Source: Monosporascus cannonballus (taxonomy: Eukaryota; Ascomycota; Sordariomycetes; Xylariales). From it: a stretch of 64,000 nucleotides of DNA. The stretch spans positions 115,900 through 179,899 of the forward strand of contig QJNS01000161.1 in NCBI GenBank assembly GCA_004154925.1, written 5' to 3'. The notes under the pieces were generated by a model that saw nothing but the letters and a program-made list of their open reading frames with translations, had not been told where the DNA came from and did no database searches. The translations under genes were made by a program, and so were the position numbers. Shown in pieces: positions 48,984-61,424 of the stretch (position 1 is the stretch's first letter; each line of letters starts with the position of its first letter).

Positions 48984-51900
48984 CTAGGAATGTTTTAGTA
49001 GGTTCAGGTGTACGATGAGCCTCTCTAACTCCATGTTTAGACCGTTAGGGGCCTTTTCTCCTTTTGGAAGCGCCGCTACCAGAGAGACCTCCATCCGGTT
49101 CACACCAAATCGCAAAGTAGTCTCGAACACGGGCTCGGTCCGTTTATGGTCGAAAGGCCCCGAGGGGTACAGGCGCATCGTGTCATGTAGTACGTTAAGT
49201 TTCCACTCACGCTGTTGGGACTCCAAGAAGGACGCCACCATAGGTTTAATCTGTACGCGGTAATGAGTTGAGGGGATATGGAGTGTGATTTCTTGCTGAG
49301 CCTCGATAGTGCTCGCGGGGAGGATAAATGATAATCGGTTGTCAACTTGTAAGGAAGGATGAGTGTTGATCTCAAGTCTAGGCATAATAGCCTCGGATAC
49401 CTCTGCAGTCATGTGTTAATGGATGAGGTAGAGGATGAGAACCCAGGCACTTACTAATAGGGAACGGACGGTACTTCTGGGCCTCGAGGATGTCGGCGGC
49501 CGTTTGTTTCGGCGGCGGCGGAGGCTGTGAAATCACGCCATTTGATCCCGGACCAGGAGGCATGACGGGGGGTGCAAATTGCTGGAACGTCATCGTGTTC
49601 GGTGGCGGCGCGATGGCTGGCGAAGCTCTAGCAACTTCCTCGGGTTTTACTAAGCCTGCTGTCGAGGGACTTGGCGACGGAGCGGATGCCGACACGCTCC
49701 GAGCCTTGTCAAGCTGACCGAGGTTCAAGGGGCCACTAGGCGTGCCGCCGAACGGATTTTTCGCAGCCGGGGTGCCATTCCGAGTCGCTTCACCATCGCC
49801 CGACTGTGCCGTCGCCGGAGCCGGTGATCCCGTAGCGCTAGCCTTGCCACCGACGTGGATGGTGATCTTCTTAGGATGTGTTGGCGGCTCAGAGCTCTGT
49901 GATACCTTAAGCTTAATCTTAGGCTGCGGTGGTTCCGGCACGTCTTGTTTAGCTTCTTTTATCAACTTCGTGAACAGTTCCTGCGCAAGTTAGTACAGAA
50001 TGAAAACATACGCTCCATTAGTAGACTGACCTCTAGTTCTTGAGCCATGACAAATATCTCGCTGCCGTCCTCATTGTAATGGTACGCGTTCTTCCAAATC
50101 AGGCTGGCTTGGTCTTCAAACGCGGCCCAGCTCTTAAAGTCGCTGATGTAGGTTGCGGCACCCCGGCCATGCTGTCCCCTAACCTGCTTCTGGAGGGCTT
50201 TCAAGGATAGAGGTTCCGCGATGATCTCATAGTAGTCCTTTAGGGTACGAGGAGGCAGGTAGACGAAGGGTTCGAAATAGGGGTACTCGCCCCTAGTTTC
50301 TGGGATTAGAATCATGGGGTTGTCATGGGGGAGAGCTAGACACAACTTACGACTCGTCCTTCTTGCGAAGTATGTCCTCAACGATCTTCTCCTGTGCCTG
50401 TTGAAATGTGAGACCCTTATACCCCGTGTTCTCATAATGCGTATCAGCTTTTCCGCTATGTCCACTACCAGCGGATTTCTGAGAAGAGGCGGAATTCTTA
50501 GGCGGTCGGCCTGGTCCTCTCCTTTTGCGTCGTATGACCGGTCTCGGCTCTGGGTCTTCATCATTATCATCATCGGCTTCTTCTTCTTCTTCTTCTTCAT
50601 CTTCTTCGTCTTCTTCGTCGTCTTCCTCCTCCTCTCCCTCCTCCTCCTGCTCTTCCTCCTGGGCTTCTGCTTCTTGATCGTCCCCCCCCTCGGCATCCTC
50701 TTCCTCATGCTCGTCCTTCTCTTCTTGCTCGCCCCGATCTTCTTGCTGGCCCTGGTCTTCTTGCTGGCCCTGCTCCTCTTGCTCTTTCTCCGCTTTCGCG
50801 GTGGTTTCTGAAGAAGGCCCGCCCTCTACGTCCTCTTCCCCTTCCGCATCTTCCTCCTCGACAGCGTCGGGGCCGGGACTTGGGGGTAGGGGCGTTGCCA
50901 CAGCCTGGTAATTACCAGCCTTGTACGCAGGATTGTGCTTCACCATCAGATTACTGACGGCCTTGCGCACTCGTTCAGCGTCGCTGAAAACCTCGGATTG
51001 CCGGCTATTGGTCTCCTTGGCGTTAGACACTAGACGCTTGAAATCACTCTCCAGCGTAGAGAGATTCGGGTAGGCTGCATTTTTCAGCTTGCGCTCGATT
51101 ATCTGTAGAGAGAGGGGTAGTCGGATCTTCTTGTAATACTCGGGGTCTTCGCTACGGGAGGGTAGAGTCTCAAAGAAGGGCGAAACGGGGCGACCACTAT
51201 AATCGAGAACCAAGGTCAGCTTTCTCACTATGCATGGTTGCGTATAAGTGGTAGCAGGGAAAAGATGCACCAAGTAGCATCAATAGAGATAGTCGAGCCA
51301 TGTGATGCATCCCCCAAGTACACGTCCGGGCTTAAGCAGTAATGGGGTTCAAGGGATTGTTAAACATACTTTTTGTCAGTAGTTGCTCGGATGGACTCGA
51401 GAATACTCAATCCATATGCAGTTGTCGACTCAGGGGTCTCTCCTTTTGAAAGATCGCCGAATTCCTATATATCGTGAATTTGTCAGTCCGGTGTATGAAG
51501 GTCCAACGCTGACGTAGAATGGTGCAAATACTCTTGAGCCAGGCCAGGATGTCGAGGTCCGAGGCTGGAGTCGAATAGGCGTGGTGGAGGAGCGTGGGAA
51601 GGGGTAACGATGGGGCTACTAGGTCCGGATTGACACACAGAGAGAGAGAGGGAGAGAAGAGATAGTTGATTGAAGGAGATTGACATTGGCATGGCATTGC
51701 ACGCTCAACTCAAAAACTCCGCTCACTTCCACCCTGCAACGGAAACCCATATTTTTCATCCTCCTCCCTCTCCATTTTCCAATCCCACACGAGCACCTGC
51801 GCACTGCGCAGAATTATCACGCCCTATTTGCAAGGATGTAATTGAGGGATTCATTTCGGGGTATGTGCGCGCATGTGCACACGATGGATTCCGGCGTGTG

Positions 51901-52006
51901 AAATCGAGAGGCAACGTACTTCCTGTAGTTTGCGACGCTTCGCAGCTCGATCATCGGACCCTGCGTCGTGGCCGTTGGAACCGCTCGCCTTCCTCTTGCT
52001 CTCCAT
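48984..52006 (-). CDS. RSC4: RSC chromatin-remodelling subunit, tandem bromodomains (Rsc4-like)
   Basis: Histone-tail-binding subunit of the RSC/SWI-SNF chromatin remodeller. Six exons on the minus strand: 52006-51920, 51464-51370, 51196-50351, 50292-50031, 49980-49455 and 49402-48984, giving 744 residues. Joins restore the fold: RATTDK|NGRPVSPFFETLPS, KKDES|GEYPYFEPFVYLPP, MAQELE|ELFTKLIKEA (branch TACTAAC) and PFPI|KVSEAIMPRLE. Bromodomain 1 spans about residues 45-150 (PEYYKKIRLPLSL), bromodomain 2 about 320-440 (LKDYYEIIAEPLSL...YHYNEDGSEIF). Between them lie a long Glu/Asp tract and an AT-hook (RRGPGRPPKN, about 283-292). The C-terminal domain (about 600-744) matches the Rsc4 end. The first intron is 455 bp. 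It is divergent from CKS1. Confidence 0.92.
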
Positions 52007-52185
52007 GTTGTCCGAGCAAAATCCGACACGATTTGCATTCAATGCCCAGGTCGACTCGATAAGCTATGTAAAGCTTCTATGCGAAGTTGTGCACCAAGGA
52101 GGCGGTGGGTTCGCCGTGTGAATGCTGGCTGCCGAAAGGTAACCTAGCAGATACCGGGATACGCTCAAAGCCAACGATAGTATGC

Positions 52186-52210
52186 GACGCGATGCGATGC
52201 GATGCGATGC
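52186..52210. repeat. Pentamer tandem repeat
   Basis: Five units of ga(t/c)gc, the first reading gacgc and the next four gatgc. Confidence 0.85.
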
Positions 52211-52473
52211 GCGGCAGTGATGCAAGTGACTGCAGGGCGAATTTAGTTAGGGAAGTGGGCGGGTTGGCTGTTGGTTAATCGTCGTGCACGCGAACTTGCC
52301 CAAAGGCAGCGAATAATTGATTTCCAGGTTTGGCCTACTGTGCAACGTGAAAAAGTCCCGATACCTTTGGCGAGCAGAATGATTTACTCGAATTATTGAA
52401 GAATAACCCGGCACGTGAACGGAAAACCTTAATATGTGCAGAACCGTTCAGATGATTTATGAATATCAGTGGC

Positions 52474-52505
52474 GCAACTTGCAACTCGCAACTTGCAACT
52501 TGCAA
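52474..52505. repeat. Heptamer tandem repeat
   Basis: Four units of gcaact(t/c) and a partial fifth (gcaa). Confidence 0.9.
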
Positions 52506-53488
52506 AAGTGGTGCACAACGCAAACTCGCCGAACTGCAGGGTGTGCCCGTTTTGGTGTTTGGGGTAAGGAGTCTGGGAGTGTGGAGTCTAACTGCAGTAC
52601 CCTCTAAACGCGCTGACCAACAGCGACTTCTCCCTTCAGGGTACCCAGCTATGCTGAAATCTACTATAGTGCATGTAGCTCCTGCTCTGCCTGAGGCACA
52701 ACCGGTGAAAAAAATAGGCTGGTCGCTCTCAGCCGCGCCAAGATGCAAACATGAGCCACAAACAGCCGCAGAGCCTCAGATTTACAAGGGGGGGCTACCG
52801 TTTGGATCGCACCCCTTCTGGCATAAAAGATACGTACTAGATACTCGATACTGTATGTGGTCCGTGTTATGAGCAGCCCTTGTGTGTTACCTACCTGAGT
52901 ACATGTATTCAAGAGTGCAGGTCATAAGTGGGGCATAAAGGTTGTGGCTTGTTTTGTTTTTTTTTTTCCACTTCTCTTAATTGCGGCCTCGGGCAGAACG
53001 TTTTAGACAAAAGTTATAATGTTGACATTCAAAGGTGGGCAACCTATTATGTAGAACTTGAACCGAACTTCTTTGACGATCAACCCCTCTGCTTTCCACC
53101 TTTCTACAACTACAAACCGATCTTCACCACGGCAACTCCCACCAGCTCCCCGTCAGATCCACAACCTTTACTTGAGTCCTTGTCCCACTAGTGGGTTCTT
53201 AAGCGGTCTACGGTTTATACATAAATCCCAATCCTTTGTCCGCCAGGTGTCGCGTCAAGGCACGGGACTCTCCGGTGGTGGAGCTTTCTACACTTCCAGC
53301 ACCCCCCCCCCCCCACCAACGCGACCAGTAGTTTTCCGAACTTCCATTCTCAGTCGTCTCTGGCAGCACAATACTTGCCCCAGCCTCCGAAGGAAGCTTC
53401 CCCTTGGTCTGCCTCTCGAGCCGTCGGCCACTATTCTTTTTTCTCCCTGCCCACATAGTCAATAGGCACCGCCTCAAGTTCGATCACG

Positions 53489-54045
53489 ATGCCTATGGAC
53501 ATTGACGTAAGCCGTCGCAACAAGGTCCCGCGACCTCTTAGCGAGAGCGAACGCGCGCGCCTAGAAGAATTCATCGAGTCCATCCACTACTCTGCTCGGT
53601 ATGTCGCTATCTTGTTCCCAGGCGCACGCGTTTGCGCCAAAATAACTGCTGACCAGAGCGCGTTTTTAGTTACTCGGATAGCGAGTATGAATACCGACAT
53701 GTGCAGCTTCCCAAGGCTATGTTGAAGGCCATCCCAAAGGACTACCACGATCCGTCGAAGGGCACACTAAAGCTCTTATGGGAGGACGAGTGGCGGGCGT
53801 TGGGCATTACTCAGGTACGCCGCTTTCGTATCCGCGGTGGCTCCAAGACGAGTTAAAGACGAGAGGCTAATATAATCCGACGCGTCTTAGAGCTTAGGGT
53901 GGGAACATTACGAAGTCCATGAACCCGAGCCGCATATCCTACTCTTTAAGTGTGTTCAAACCTCCACTTCGCATGCTATTTGGGCAACGACTACTAACCG
54001 ATTTACGCGTCAAGACGCCCTCTCAATTACCAGCCTCCTCAATGA
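53489..54045 (+). CDS. CKS1: Cyclin-dependent kinase regulatory subunit Cks1
   Basis: Small phospho-threonine-binding adaptor that joins Cdk1 to its substrates in the cell cycle. Exons 53489-53598, 53670-53814, 53891-53949 and 54015-54045 give 114 residues. Introns are 65-76 bp with good donors (GTATGT, GTACGC, GTGTGT) and, in the last, a perfect TACTAAC branch. The assembled protein shows the family core: [20 protein letters not shown], the hinge/strand-exchange region [20 protein letters not shown] and the end [13 protein letters not shown]. The HxPEPH element is the hinge that permits domain-swapped dimers. The start at 53489 gives [13 protein letters not shown]; an in-frame Met at 53495 is an alternative. 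Very secure. Confidence 0.95.
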
Positions 54046-55939
54046 ATCACGCGCAAAGACAATAAACCGACACGACGGCTTCAGCCGAGTAGGTAACAGT
54101 ACTCACGTGCAGGTACCGTATACCCCAACACTACTACTACCTCGATCAACTGCATAGCGATAAGGGCACCTTGTACGGGTATAATGCTTTTGATATGATT
54201 TACGGCCGTACCTCTAACCGGACGACTTTCTCTCACACAATATTTGCCCGCTCCCACGACTTGTTGGAGCTTCGGCTTGGTTGAGCGGTAGCACATTGGT
54301 GGGCCACCAGCATCTCGCGATTTCTGGTGACATACGGCAGAGCAGGGAATATCGGCATTGTGTCGCTCGCCTCTGGGTTAAGGAGATGCAGGGGATTTGT
54401 TATAACCTAATAAGCGCAGAATATGGACATTTCTGCAATCAGGGGCGTTTCGAGTATGGCAACCTCTGCGAATGATGACTATGCCCAGGACGTTGTGTGC
54501 TCGCTAGTGGCCAGCAACCTTACCTTAGGTGGGCTTCCTATGAGGGAAGTCCCTAAGGGTATGAATGGATAACCTTAATGTGTGAAAGACAGACAGCCAG
54601 CTCCACATGGTTCCGATGATCCGTAATGGTGAAATCGCCTTTAACGCCAGGCCGCAAGCGGCTATATGTGTATGTTGGAGGAGAGATGAGAAAGGTAAAG
54701 ACACCTAACTTCTACCTACCTGGTTGCTTATAATATTTCGGAGGGTCTTACTCCGTGCCCGACGCCTTTATTCCATGTTGGTAGCCATGCGACATTTTTG
54801 CTTATGTAATGGCTGATATCTGGTTAACGGGAATGTCGCCGAGCCAGCCGTTCATGGATAGGATCCGACTGGATACACCTTGCGGCGCTTTACATAAGCG
54901 TTGGAAGGTCACCCGTAATCTTTGTTTCCGAAGGCGTCCGAACTGCATACCTCGCTAAGTGCCTAATGCACTATTTCTATCTATCAAGGGGTCAAGCAAT
55001 TCAAGAGCAACTTTTAGTGATTTCAAATAAGGCAACCCGGCAGGACAATACGGACGTCGTGGTACTGGCCACCTTGCAAAGTCGTATACTGCAGGCGGGA
55101 GCCCAGTTGACCGTCGTCTCAGAATGGCTCTCGGACGATAATGGCACCACTTGACTTAAGGCTTATTTATGTACTCGTAAAACCTGCTGCGCATGGATTT
55201 CTGATAAGTACGGGACACGTCTCTCCTGCCTGGACACGTCTCATACTCGAAATCTCTCTTTGCCTTCGGCTTCTTCCTAAGTAATTCCCGAATCAGGATC
55301 TCATTGTCCTGTCTTAAACGTACAAAGAAAGTTCCCGCCACTATTCTTCGTATTCTTCATATATCTTCCTTCTTTCCTCTAGGTACCTAGGAGCGCTGCT
55401 TTCCACGCTTTCCGCCTAGTAAACAGTGTGTTTAAATAAAGCTTGGCTCCGTATTACTGAATACCGCATAAGTGGTTTTCCGAAGCACATGTCAGTGGCA
55501 TGTCTGATGTCCCTTGTGTAAGGTGCCCAGCATTACGTCGTTCAACGATAAGGTACCCAAACACTTATACCTACCTACCCTCTATTTATTATACCGGATC
55601 CACCGACCTCTACACCATCATTCAACGGGACCCATATAGTTGTCTTTCTTTTATTAACCCACACCCCTACTATATACAGGTTCTTGGTATTTAGCCAGCC
55701 GGGATACTGCAGTCTCCGCAAGAAGGGAAGACCGTCTCAAACCCTTCCTTCCTATTTCAACAGTCCCGTCGGATCGGTCGCTACCTGCAGCTCTGGGCTA
55801 TTATTATTAATTCTTTATTGACGTAGTGGTCACGATCCTTGTAAAGGCCACGAGTCACTTTGTCTCCCGAACCGTCCTCGGCTACCACCTTGGACTGCCC
55901 ATCGCCTAATTACCTACGGATCCTTTGTCGGCTCCCGTC
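54046..55939. other. Intergenic, no gene seen
   Basis: About 1.9 kb between CKS1 and ERO1. The short frames have no recognisable content. The right end is the ERO1 promoter and 5' leader, pyrimidine-rich. Confidence 0.6.
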
Positions 55940-57938
55940 ATGAAGGCCGCTTCGAAGCTCTTTTACTTGTCACTATTTACTCTCTGGGGAGGCCCTGTGC
56001 ATTGCGAGAGTAGCAGCGCCCAGGGTGACGCTTGCGCAGTATGTCACTCTCGATGCATTTCCTGACGATTCTCTCGTACTTCTTCTGCCTCGTGGCCACT
56101 TATGTGGCGTTTGAGATACCTCCGCTGTCGCAAGAGCCGCTGAACCCTTCTAATGACGTCTCCTACCAGATTTCACCTAGGGCCATTGTCTCAGACGCGT
56201 GCGCTTCGTATTCCACGCTAGAGAATCTGAACCGCAAGCTGAAACCTGCTGTCGACGACCTTACACAAAACACCGACTTCTTCTCTTACTACCGCCTAAA
56301 CCTTTTCAACAAGAAATGTCCCTTTTGGAACGACGAGAATGGCATGTGCGGCAACATTGCCTGCGCTGTCGAAACACTAGATAACGAGGAAGACATACCC
56401 AAAATATGGAGGGCGAGCGAGCTCGGGAAACTCGAGGGGCCCAAGGCGAAACACCCTGGAAAGAAGGTCCAAAAGGAGCGACCACAACGGCCCTTACAGG
56501 GTCGGTTGGGAGAGGACGTCGGGGAAAGCTGTGTGGTCGAGTACGACGATGAATGCGACGAACGGGATTACTGTGTGCCCGACGACGAGAGCGCAAGCGC
56601 TAAGGGCGACTATGTGAGCTTGGTTCACAACCCCGAACGGTTCACCGGCTATGCCGGCGAGGGCGCCAAGATGGTATGGGACGCCATATACCGGGAGAAC
56701 TGCTTCCAGAAGTCCTCCTTTCCGCGGTCGGCTGCCCTCGGCTCTCAGTCCACGTACCTAAATCCGGCAGGGCAAGACTTCCGTGCTGTGCTGAAAGGCG
56801 CAGAACGACAACAGATGCTACAACACCACCAACAGAACCCAAGCACTTCTTTTACGCGTGCCGGCATGGAAAACGAGGAGTGCCTCGAAAAGCGTGTCTT
56901 CTACCGGGTCGTGTCCGGTATGCACGCGAGCATAAGCACGCATCTGTGTTGGGATTTCCTGAACCAGACTACGGGTGAATGGCAGCCAAACGTGCAGTGC
57001 TACATGGACCGACTACATACCCACCCTGAGCGGATCTCGAACTTGTACTTCAACTACGCACTGGTAACTCGGGCTATTGCGAAGCTTGGCGACCACCTCC
57101 GGGGCTACACCTTCTGCACCGGTGACCCGGATCAAGACGCCGCCACTAAGGCCAAAGTGCTCGCGGTGACGCAAGGGGCGGCGTCGGTACCCCAGACGCT
57201 TGATGAGAGCCTCATGTTCAAGAACGGCGAGGGCCCTTCCCTGAAGGAAGACTTCAAGAACAGGTTTCGAAACGTGAGCCGGATCATGGACTGCGTCGGC
57301 TGCGACAAGTGCCGGCTTTGGGGCAAACTCCAGACGGCCGGGTACGGCACGGCGTTGAAGATCCTGTTCGAATATGACAACAATAGCGCCGACGTACCGG
57401 ATCTGAAGCGAACGGAGCTAGTCGCGCTCTTCAACCTCTACGCAAGGCTGAGCAGCTCTATGGAGGCTCTCCGCAGGTTCAGGGGCATGGTCGAAGCCGA
57501 CGAAAGCCATGGCGCGGAATCCATCCGTGAGAGAGCGAAGAAAGAATACGCAGAGGGCAGGCCACCGAGCCCATCCGACGGAAAGGCAGCGGAGTCCAGG
57601 GCGGAGGATCACGACGAGTACACTTGGGATGAAGAGGATACCCCCCCTAGCACGCAGCCCACGAAGAGACCGAGGACCACAGGCGAGATGCTCAACTCGG
57701 AGCTACAGCTCATCGCCAAGGTAACCAAACTCGTTCTCACGAGTTGGATAAGTTTTCCAAAGTTGCTGTAAGTTCCACCGCCCCGACAGGGGCCTGCTTT
57801 TTACTAGTCAGCGCTGACGATGCTGGCAGGTATCGCATTGCTGTCTTGGAGCTAGAACGCCTCTGGCAGTTCTACATCGGGCTGCCGGTTACTCCGCGGA
57901 CATGGAGGTTCGAGCGTCCTAGCTTGGACGAGCTCTAG
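55940..57938 (+). CDS. ERO1: ER oxidoreductin Ero1
   Basis: FAD-dependent thiol oxidase of the ER lumen that re-oxidises protein disulfide isomerase. Exons 55940-56038, 56170-57767 and 57830-57938 give 601 residues. Exon 1 encodes a signal peptide, MKAASKLFYLSLFTLWGGPV. Intron 1 (131 bp, GTATGT, branch CTAAT, CTACCAG) joins GDACA|ISPRAIVSDACASYS. The shuttle-region cysteines follow (CPFWNDENGMCGNIACAV), then the FAD-fold segments (GYAGEGAKMVWDAIYRENCF; RVVSGMHASISTHL) and the active site CVGCDKC at residues 408-414. Intron 2 (62 bp) joins SFPKLL|YRIAVLELERLWQF, a C-terminal membrane-association region. A long frame beginning at 56032 is intron 1 read-through. Very secure. Confidence 0.95.
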
Positions 57939-60047
57939 TTAGAGCGCCACGCCACGCCACGTTACCTTCCGCGAGGGGGAATTTGTATATATCTATCTGC
58001 TTGGGTTAGGGGTTGGCGCACCGGGCTATCAGCATCATCCGCCCGCCGGCCCTCGGGAAGTTTCCGATAAGGATCGGTGGTGCATCAAATATGGCATGGA
58101 CGGAGTTTGGATGTCATCGTTCTAGGGCTATCATCGTGTTTCAGCAAGAAGCCTTCCGCTGTTTGTATATAGGATGATAAGACGGGTGCTCCGTAAGGCC
58201 CAGTGGATCCTTATGTCCAGAAGTTATGTTCTTTTTATCTATGACCTTAAATCTTCAGTCGATCTCCCCGGTAGCCATACTGTTGTTGTAATTCTCGTGT
58301 GACTTCCATATGTATTCGACAGTCCGGTGGCCAGGAGCAAACTATAGTATTCATGGGCCAACCTTTTAGGCATGATTATAGTCTGTCTTTCGACACGCGC
58401 ATTATGATTAGACCACTAGTTTATCTGCGTGCTGAAGATGTTAGGTGGAATAGTCATAGGATATGGCGGGTGAAATAGTGTATAGCCATGGCCATGAGAT
58501 GATCGTCCAACAACTTTATTGCCGGATCTTTATAGATTACATTGCATTTACCATAATTAAAGAGGCTCCCACTCTTAGGATAAATTGCTGAAAACGTAAA
58601 GTCCATAGAATACTAAGTTTGCAGACACCTATATCAACAATACCGGTTGATGTCCTCCATTGCCGCCGAAGCAATATTAGGACCTGGGTATGTATACTTC
58701 TCATGGAGAATGATGGTTCGGAGTGAAAGAGAAAAGAAGCAGCTGGGGGTAGTTCGCAATATGGCTATTAAATAGATAATCACCAATCCGTGCCACCTTT
58801 CTAACTGTTCGGGGGCGTCGGCCCCTATTTATGTGCACGTAAAGCCCTCGCCAGTGGACTGCACGTTCACGGAGAACTGTAGACACTATATCATCCGGTA
58901 TATGTGCCTGCTATGTAGGTGTATATATTTCATGGGCAGATAGGAACGCTGAAATGGCAAGTACAATCATAGGTGTTACGAGTCACCGTGATTGAAGCCA
59001 CAGACAAGGTCATCCGGTGTGAATAACTATAAGCTCATAAAGTACGTCTCACATGCGTCCACGAAGACGGCACAGATGTTATGGGAAGTGGGACTAGCAG
59101 TATATTCCGTTATGGACGCCCCCATGAAAATAGAGTTGAGCACCATTAGATGCCTGAGACTTGGGTCCATTGCACGGTACCGTTTTCTTCTGATTAGACA
59201 TGACCGGTCATTCTACTAAGTTGTATACAGCAGGCTGCGAATGAACATAATGTGTAACCGGACGGAGACGAGGAGAGAGGTCTAGGTCTCCTTGAAGCCT
59301 AAATTACACAAGACTCGTTCACCGGCTCAGGTCCTTCCTCCCCTTCCCATATTTCAGTCTGAATATGATAGCGTCAGTTGTTTCAATGGCCCGAGATGGA
59401 GATTATCTTGTAGCACCTCTATAGGATGCCTGGACTAAAGAGGGTGGCCGATTAAGCGAAGCGTGATGAATTGATGTCATGGTGCATCGTGATGGAACTT
59501 TAAAAAGTCGCGACTGCCATGAGGAAGCCCGAAAACGGACGAATACAGAATTACCTACCATGGCGGCATCACCTTCCTCGAGTGCTGCCTCTCTCTGATA
59601 TGGGACCCCCCATCCGCTGCGGGCTCGGGGATCCCAGAGTTCGACCTTCCCCGAACTCGACCTTGCTGTATTATCGTACAGTCGCACCTGCTGACGTAGA
59701 TTCGTTACCGGGCAATATCATGAATCGTCCTGGCTTCGATGTTACTTGTATCTCTTGTTTATTTCCGGTGTACAACGGTTACGGAGTTGGTCATACGGCG
59801 GGTAGCTGTTGCCAGATAATATGTCTTCATATATATGCCTACCAACTTCCCTGAGAGTCAGGTCGAATCACAACCTTCGACAATGCAAACCGCTTTTATT
59901 CTCTTTTCCCCACGCCTCTTCTTCTCCTTCTCCTCCGTTCCCATAGCCTGTCGGTTTCGAATTCCCCTCTTTGCTGAAGCGTTCCTACAAAATTCGATTC
60001 GTAACGCCCTATACCCCAACCGAATTACTTCCACCCAAGTAGTTAAC
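57939..60047. other. Intergenic, no gene seen
   Basis: About 2.1 kb with only short unsupported frames. The last part should be the aquaporin promoter and 5' leader. Confidence 0.6.
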
Positions 60048-61424
60048 ATGCAACCATCTTCGATGGATGCTTCTCTTAATGCACGCATCCGCCGCCCGTG
60101 GAAGAAGTTGCGTTCTAATAGTACCGTACAGAACAACCTTCGGGAGAACGCCCATTCTCGTCGTCCCAAGTTCCTCAACAGAATGCCTCTCAATATCAAG
60201 AATCGGTACGTGTGATGACGTCTTAGGCCAGGCCACATAGGTCCTAACTGTCTTCCTGTGCTCTGCTAAGCTAACCTCTCCTAGTATGTTCCATATCTTG
60301 TCTCCTCGTCTTACGCTTTGCCCCCCTTCCTAAGCGGACCCTTTCGCTTTCGATAAGGAACGTTAACATGTAACAGATTTCATTACCTCGCTGAGCGAGT
60401 TCGGGGGCACTTTCATGTTTCTATTCCTAGCGTTTGGAGGAACTCATGCCGTCAACTCGAACCCATTGGGCCTCGAGTCGTTGTCAGCCAAGTTGCTCTT
60501 CATCAGCCTCTGCTTCGGCATAAGCCTGGCCGTCACCGCATGGGCGTTCTACCGCATCAGTGGCGGCTTGCTCAATCCCGCCGCGACCTTGGCCATGATG
60601 GTCGTGGGTGCTGTGAGCGTCCTGCGTGGTATTCTCCTCATTATCAGTCAGATCCTTGGCGCTATGAGGGCTGCGGCAATGGTTGAGGGCCTCCTGGCAA
60701 GCTCAACGTGCGCACCGGTCTCGGCGGAGGCACGACCACCTCTCAGGGTCTATTCATCGAGATGTTTCTCACTGCGCAGCTCGTGTTCACTAGACTCATG
60801 CTCGGGGCCGAGAAGCATCGTGGCACGTTCATCGCCCCTGTTGGTATCGGACTGTCGCTCTTTGTAGCAGAGCTGATGTAAGTCTTCCACGTCCTGGCCC
60901 CGGCGCCCTAGTTGTCCAAGTCCTTTCTTCCCCCATTACCCGAACATCGAATCACTTGCTCCGCAGTCGCCATGGATGGGCAATCCGTTATTCTGTTTCC
61001 CACGTCCGTTTAGCGTTGTTAATACTAATGCCCATATAGGGGAGTCTACTACACAGGTGGTAGCTTGAACCCGGCACGCTCTTTCGGACCGTGTGTCGTC
61101 GAGGGGTTCCAAGGATACCACTGGATTTACTGGGTGGGACCTATACTAGGGGCGCTACTCGCCGCCGGCTTCTACCTCTTTTTCAAGGCTCTCGAGTATG
61201 AGACGGTCAATCCCGGACAAGACGATGTGGGCGACGCCCCCATTCACGACATGGAGCGCGTGATGCCGAAACATGGTATGGGACGATATCCAGGTGTCAC
61301 AGCAATGGACGATATGAACCTCGCCTCCTCCAAGAGCGGGCCTGCTTCGGACGGAGGTGCTGCCCTAGGAGATAGACCCAGTGGAGCGTATGCTGGAGGA
61401 CCGAGCTTGGAGGCTGCTCGTTAA
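60048..61424 (+). pseudogene. Aquaporin (MIP family), frame-broken
   Basis: Membrane channel for water or small solutes. Pieces are 60048-60205, 60377-60877 and 61040-61424. The first reads ...RPKFLNRMPLNIKNR, as fungal aquaporins do before helix 1. The second has helix 1 (FGGTFMFLFLAFGGTHAV) and the first NPA box (GGLLNPAATLAM). After a 162-bp intron (GTAAGT, branch TACTAAT) the third has the second box LNPARSFGP and [15 protein letters not shown], then a hydrophilic tail. Two frame problems exist. The 60376 acceptor leaves one base too many after exon 1, and near 60689-60702 one base is missing, since TGLGGGTTTSQGLFIEMFLT follows in another frame. It is either a pseudogene or contains two sequence errors. 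Confidence 0.75.

Larger units (their letters stand above)
52007..53488. promoter_or_regulatory. Divergent promoter region RSC4 / CKS1 with small tandem repeats
   Basis: About 1.5 kb separating two divergent genes. It contains a pentamer array ga(t/c)gc x5 (52186-52210), a heptamer array gcaact(t/c) x4.5 (52474-52505), and a C-run at about 53306-53318 close to the CKS1 start. No gene recognised. Confidence 0.55.

Noticed and set aside
56032..57771. Ero1 frame starting at 56032 with a TTG
   Set aside because: The first 46 codons are intron 1 read-through; the spliced start at 55940 supplies the signal peptide and restores CA|ISPRAIVSDAC.
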